Shown one piece after another: positions 5,450 through 6,168 of a DNA stretch of 6,168 bases (the stretch's first letter is position 1; every line of letters begins with the position of its first letter). Origin of the DNA: Vulcanisaeta distributa (GTDB lineage: Archaea > Thermoproteota > Thermoprotei > Thermoproteales > Thermocladiaceae); contig DAXY01000075.1 in the NCBI GenBank assembly GCA_002506645.1, positions 1 through 6,168 of the forward strand, given 5' to 3'. The notes beneath the pieces were generated by a model. It searched no databases and was not told the origin of the DNA. It saw nothing but the letters and a program-made list of their open reading frames with translations. Made by a program: the position numbers and the translations under genes.

Positions 5450-5698
5450 GTTATCCCTACTGCCCCGCGCCTCAATTAATACGTTGGAGCCCTCCCTAGT
5501 TAGGTAAACCCCTGAGTACGGCTCCCACCTCACCAGGCCTAACCTCTTCAACTCGTTTAGGTAACGTATTAACCTATCATAGGGCACACCAACCATCATG
5601 GCGAGCCTACTTAGCCTATCACAATTACCCATCTTATCTAGGGACAGCATTATGTCCGCGTAAATCTCAACCCTAGTCCTCGGTCTCTTCCTATACAT
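5399..5698 (-). CDS. ArnR1-like winged-helix DNA-binding protein
   Basis: This 99-residue soluble basic protein is a single winged-helix domain. RTRVEIYADIML (about 7-18) is the typical first helix of the archaeal ArnR1-like/HTH_45 family. It is followed by the recognition region LAMMVGVPYDRLIRYLNELKR, the wing GLVRWEPYSGVYLTREG, and a final helix that may mediate dimerisation as in Sso10a-type proteins. The function is inferred as DNA binding and transcriptional control; no target is known. ATG 5698 is preferred over the in-frame TTG immediately before it (5701), because TATA at 5725-5731 lies 30 bases upstream. The 3' end overlaps the end of the convergent membrane regulator gene by 51 bp, so both coding sequences use the same DNA there. 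Confidence 0.82.
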   Translation of the reverse strand: MYRKRPRTRVEIYADIMLSLDKMGNCDRLSRLAMMVGVPYDRLIRYLNELKRLGLVRWEPYSGVYLTREGSNVLIEARGSRDNLVLILARLVQGVKTTT

Positions 5699-5724
5699 CA
5701 AGAGGCATTATGCACTGCAACAGT

Positions 5725-5731
5725 CTTTAAC
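5725..5731 (-). promoter_or_regulatory. TATA box of the ArnR1-like gene
   Basis: GTTAAAG on the minus strand is centred 30 bases before ATG 5698, giving a near-leaderless transcript. Three GGCAA-type repeats lie just upstream (5751-5780). Confidence 0.45.
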
Positions 5732-5750
5732 CATATCGTAAAGGCGCACA

Positions 5751-5781
5751 GGCAACCAAACGGCAAACTTAATGGCAACCA
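5751..5781. repeat. Three short repeats at helical spacing upstream of the wHTH promoter
   Basis: GGCAACCA (5751-5758), GGCAAAC (5762-5768) and GGCAACCA (5774-5781) start 11 and 12 bases apart, about one helical turn. They lie 20-55 bases beyond the TATA box of the ArnR1-like gene, where an activator would bind. Chance is possible for so short a motif. Confidence 0.3.
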
Positions 5782-5994
5782 GCAAAAGCGCTTGTGGGTA
5801 ACTAATTTTACGAAACATGCACACCCACTACTCGAATACCCTTAGTACCTCACTGGCTTTAACCCATGGCTGTGAACATCGTTATAACCCTGCCTAGGTT
5901 ATTTTAGACGTAATGGCTTAGTCGCACAGCATCGCTTAATGCCTTTTATTATAAACATGATTGTGATTTTAAATGGTTTTAGTTAATTGATTAA
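5782..5994. other. Intergenic region with no supportable gene
   Basis: On both strands only ORFs of about 20 codons or fewer occur, and I see no tRNA T-loop motif or C/D box set. A small inverted repeat ATAACC/GGTTAT with a seven-base loop (5884-5902) is followed by TTTT on the plus strand. The part next to the DUF4382 gene (5943-5997) is very AT-rich and contains TATA-like stretches on both strands (5944-5955 and 5966-5974) with no gene attached. Confidence 0.5.
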
Positions 5995-6168
5995 TTATGG
6001 ATGCTTCTTAACTGATGCATGAATGACTGGAACCACAATGCATTTACCATTGCCGGTAATAACGACGTTATTCACAGCGCCGAAGTCGACGGTTATGTCG
6101 TAGCTAGTCCCATTAACAATCACCGGGCTTGGCTCAAGCGGTATCTCAAACCTACTACTCGGTAGTTT
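5995..6168 (-). CDS. C-terminal fragment of a DUF4382-type protein (5' end outside window)
   Basis: The minus frame is open from the window edge to the stop at 5995, giving 57 C-terminal residues. The pattern is a beta-rich segment with VDFG, then VVITGNGKCIVVPVIHASV, which matches the C-terminal end of DUF4382 domains (DF, a T-G-N-G-K turn, then a hydrophobic strand ending in PVI). DUF4382 proteins are typically secreted or lipoprotein-like and of unknown function. The N-terminus, including any signal peptide, lies outside the window, so location cannot be checked. The family call rests on one short region. Confidence 0.65.
   Translation of the reverse strand, partial: KLPSSRFEIPLEPSPVIVNGTSYDITVDFGAVNNVVITGNGKCIVVPVIHASVKKHP

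Noticed and set aside
5794..5828. GTGGGT/ACCCAC inverted repeat considered as part of a tRNA or structured RNA.
   Set aside because: Only six base pairs with a 23-base loop, no T-loop motif and no cloverleaf could be drawn.

Overview
The window looks like chromosomal DNA of a hyperthermophilic archaeon of the order Thermoproteales, plausibly a relative of Vulcanisaeta or Caldivirga. The evidence is AT-rich TATA boxes about 25-30 bases ahead of nearly every start codon with almost no Shine-Dalgarno sequences (leaderless transcription), heavy use of ATA, AGG and CTA codons, archaeal-type proteins (a MetE core lacking the N-terminal domain, an asparaginyl-tRNA-synthetase paralogue without an OB fold, CbiP, an ArnR1-like winged helix, DUF4382) and C/D box guide RNA signatures. 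The genus is inference.

Layout. Positions 1-604 (minus) hold most of a six-helix MarC-family membrane protein whose 3' end lies outside the window. Positions 605-851 are a non-coding island. Its plus strand carries a canonical C/D box sRNA (about 739-794) with its own TATA box and a downstream T-run. Its minus strand, starting 10 bases after the metE-like stop, carries a second, weaker C/D arrangement. The two face each other and share the palindromic D box CTGATCAG. Positions 852-2003 (minus) encode a MetE-type methionine synthase core, 2110-3183 (minus) an asparaginyl-tRNA-synthetase-like enzyme that is probably an asparagine synthetase, and 3263-4753 (minus) cobyric acid synthase CbiP. These three lie on one strand but each has its own promoter, so they are probably separate transcription units rather than an operon. 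At 4754-4849 is a divergent promoter region leading to a plus-strand gene (4850-5449) for a two-helix membrane protein with a cytoplasmic winged-helix domain. It converges on, and overlaps by 51 bp, a minus-strand ArnR1-like winged-helix gene (5399-5698). After a 296-base region (5699-5994) with a promoter and short repeats but no supportable gene, the window ends in the C-terminal 57 codons of a DUF4382-type protein (minus).

How the genes relate. Methionine synthesis, asparagine synthesis and corrinoid amidation are linked only by proximity. One possible connection is that archaeal core MetE enzymes can take methyl groups from methylcobalamin or corrinoid donors, and the neighbouring cbiP makes the corrinoid. 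The MetE-like protein has Asp where the classical zinc-binding Cys of the His-x-Cys motif should be, so its exact donor and acceptor are open. The most interesting item is the 605-851 island with its pair of overlapping convergent C/D box RNA candidates.
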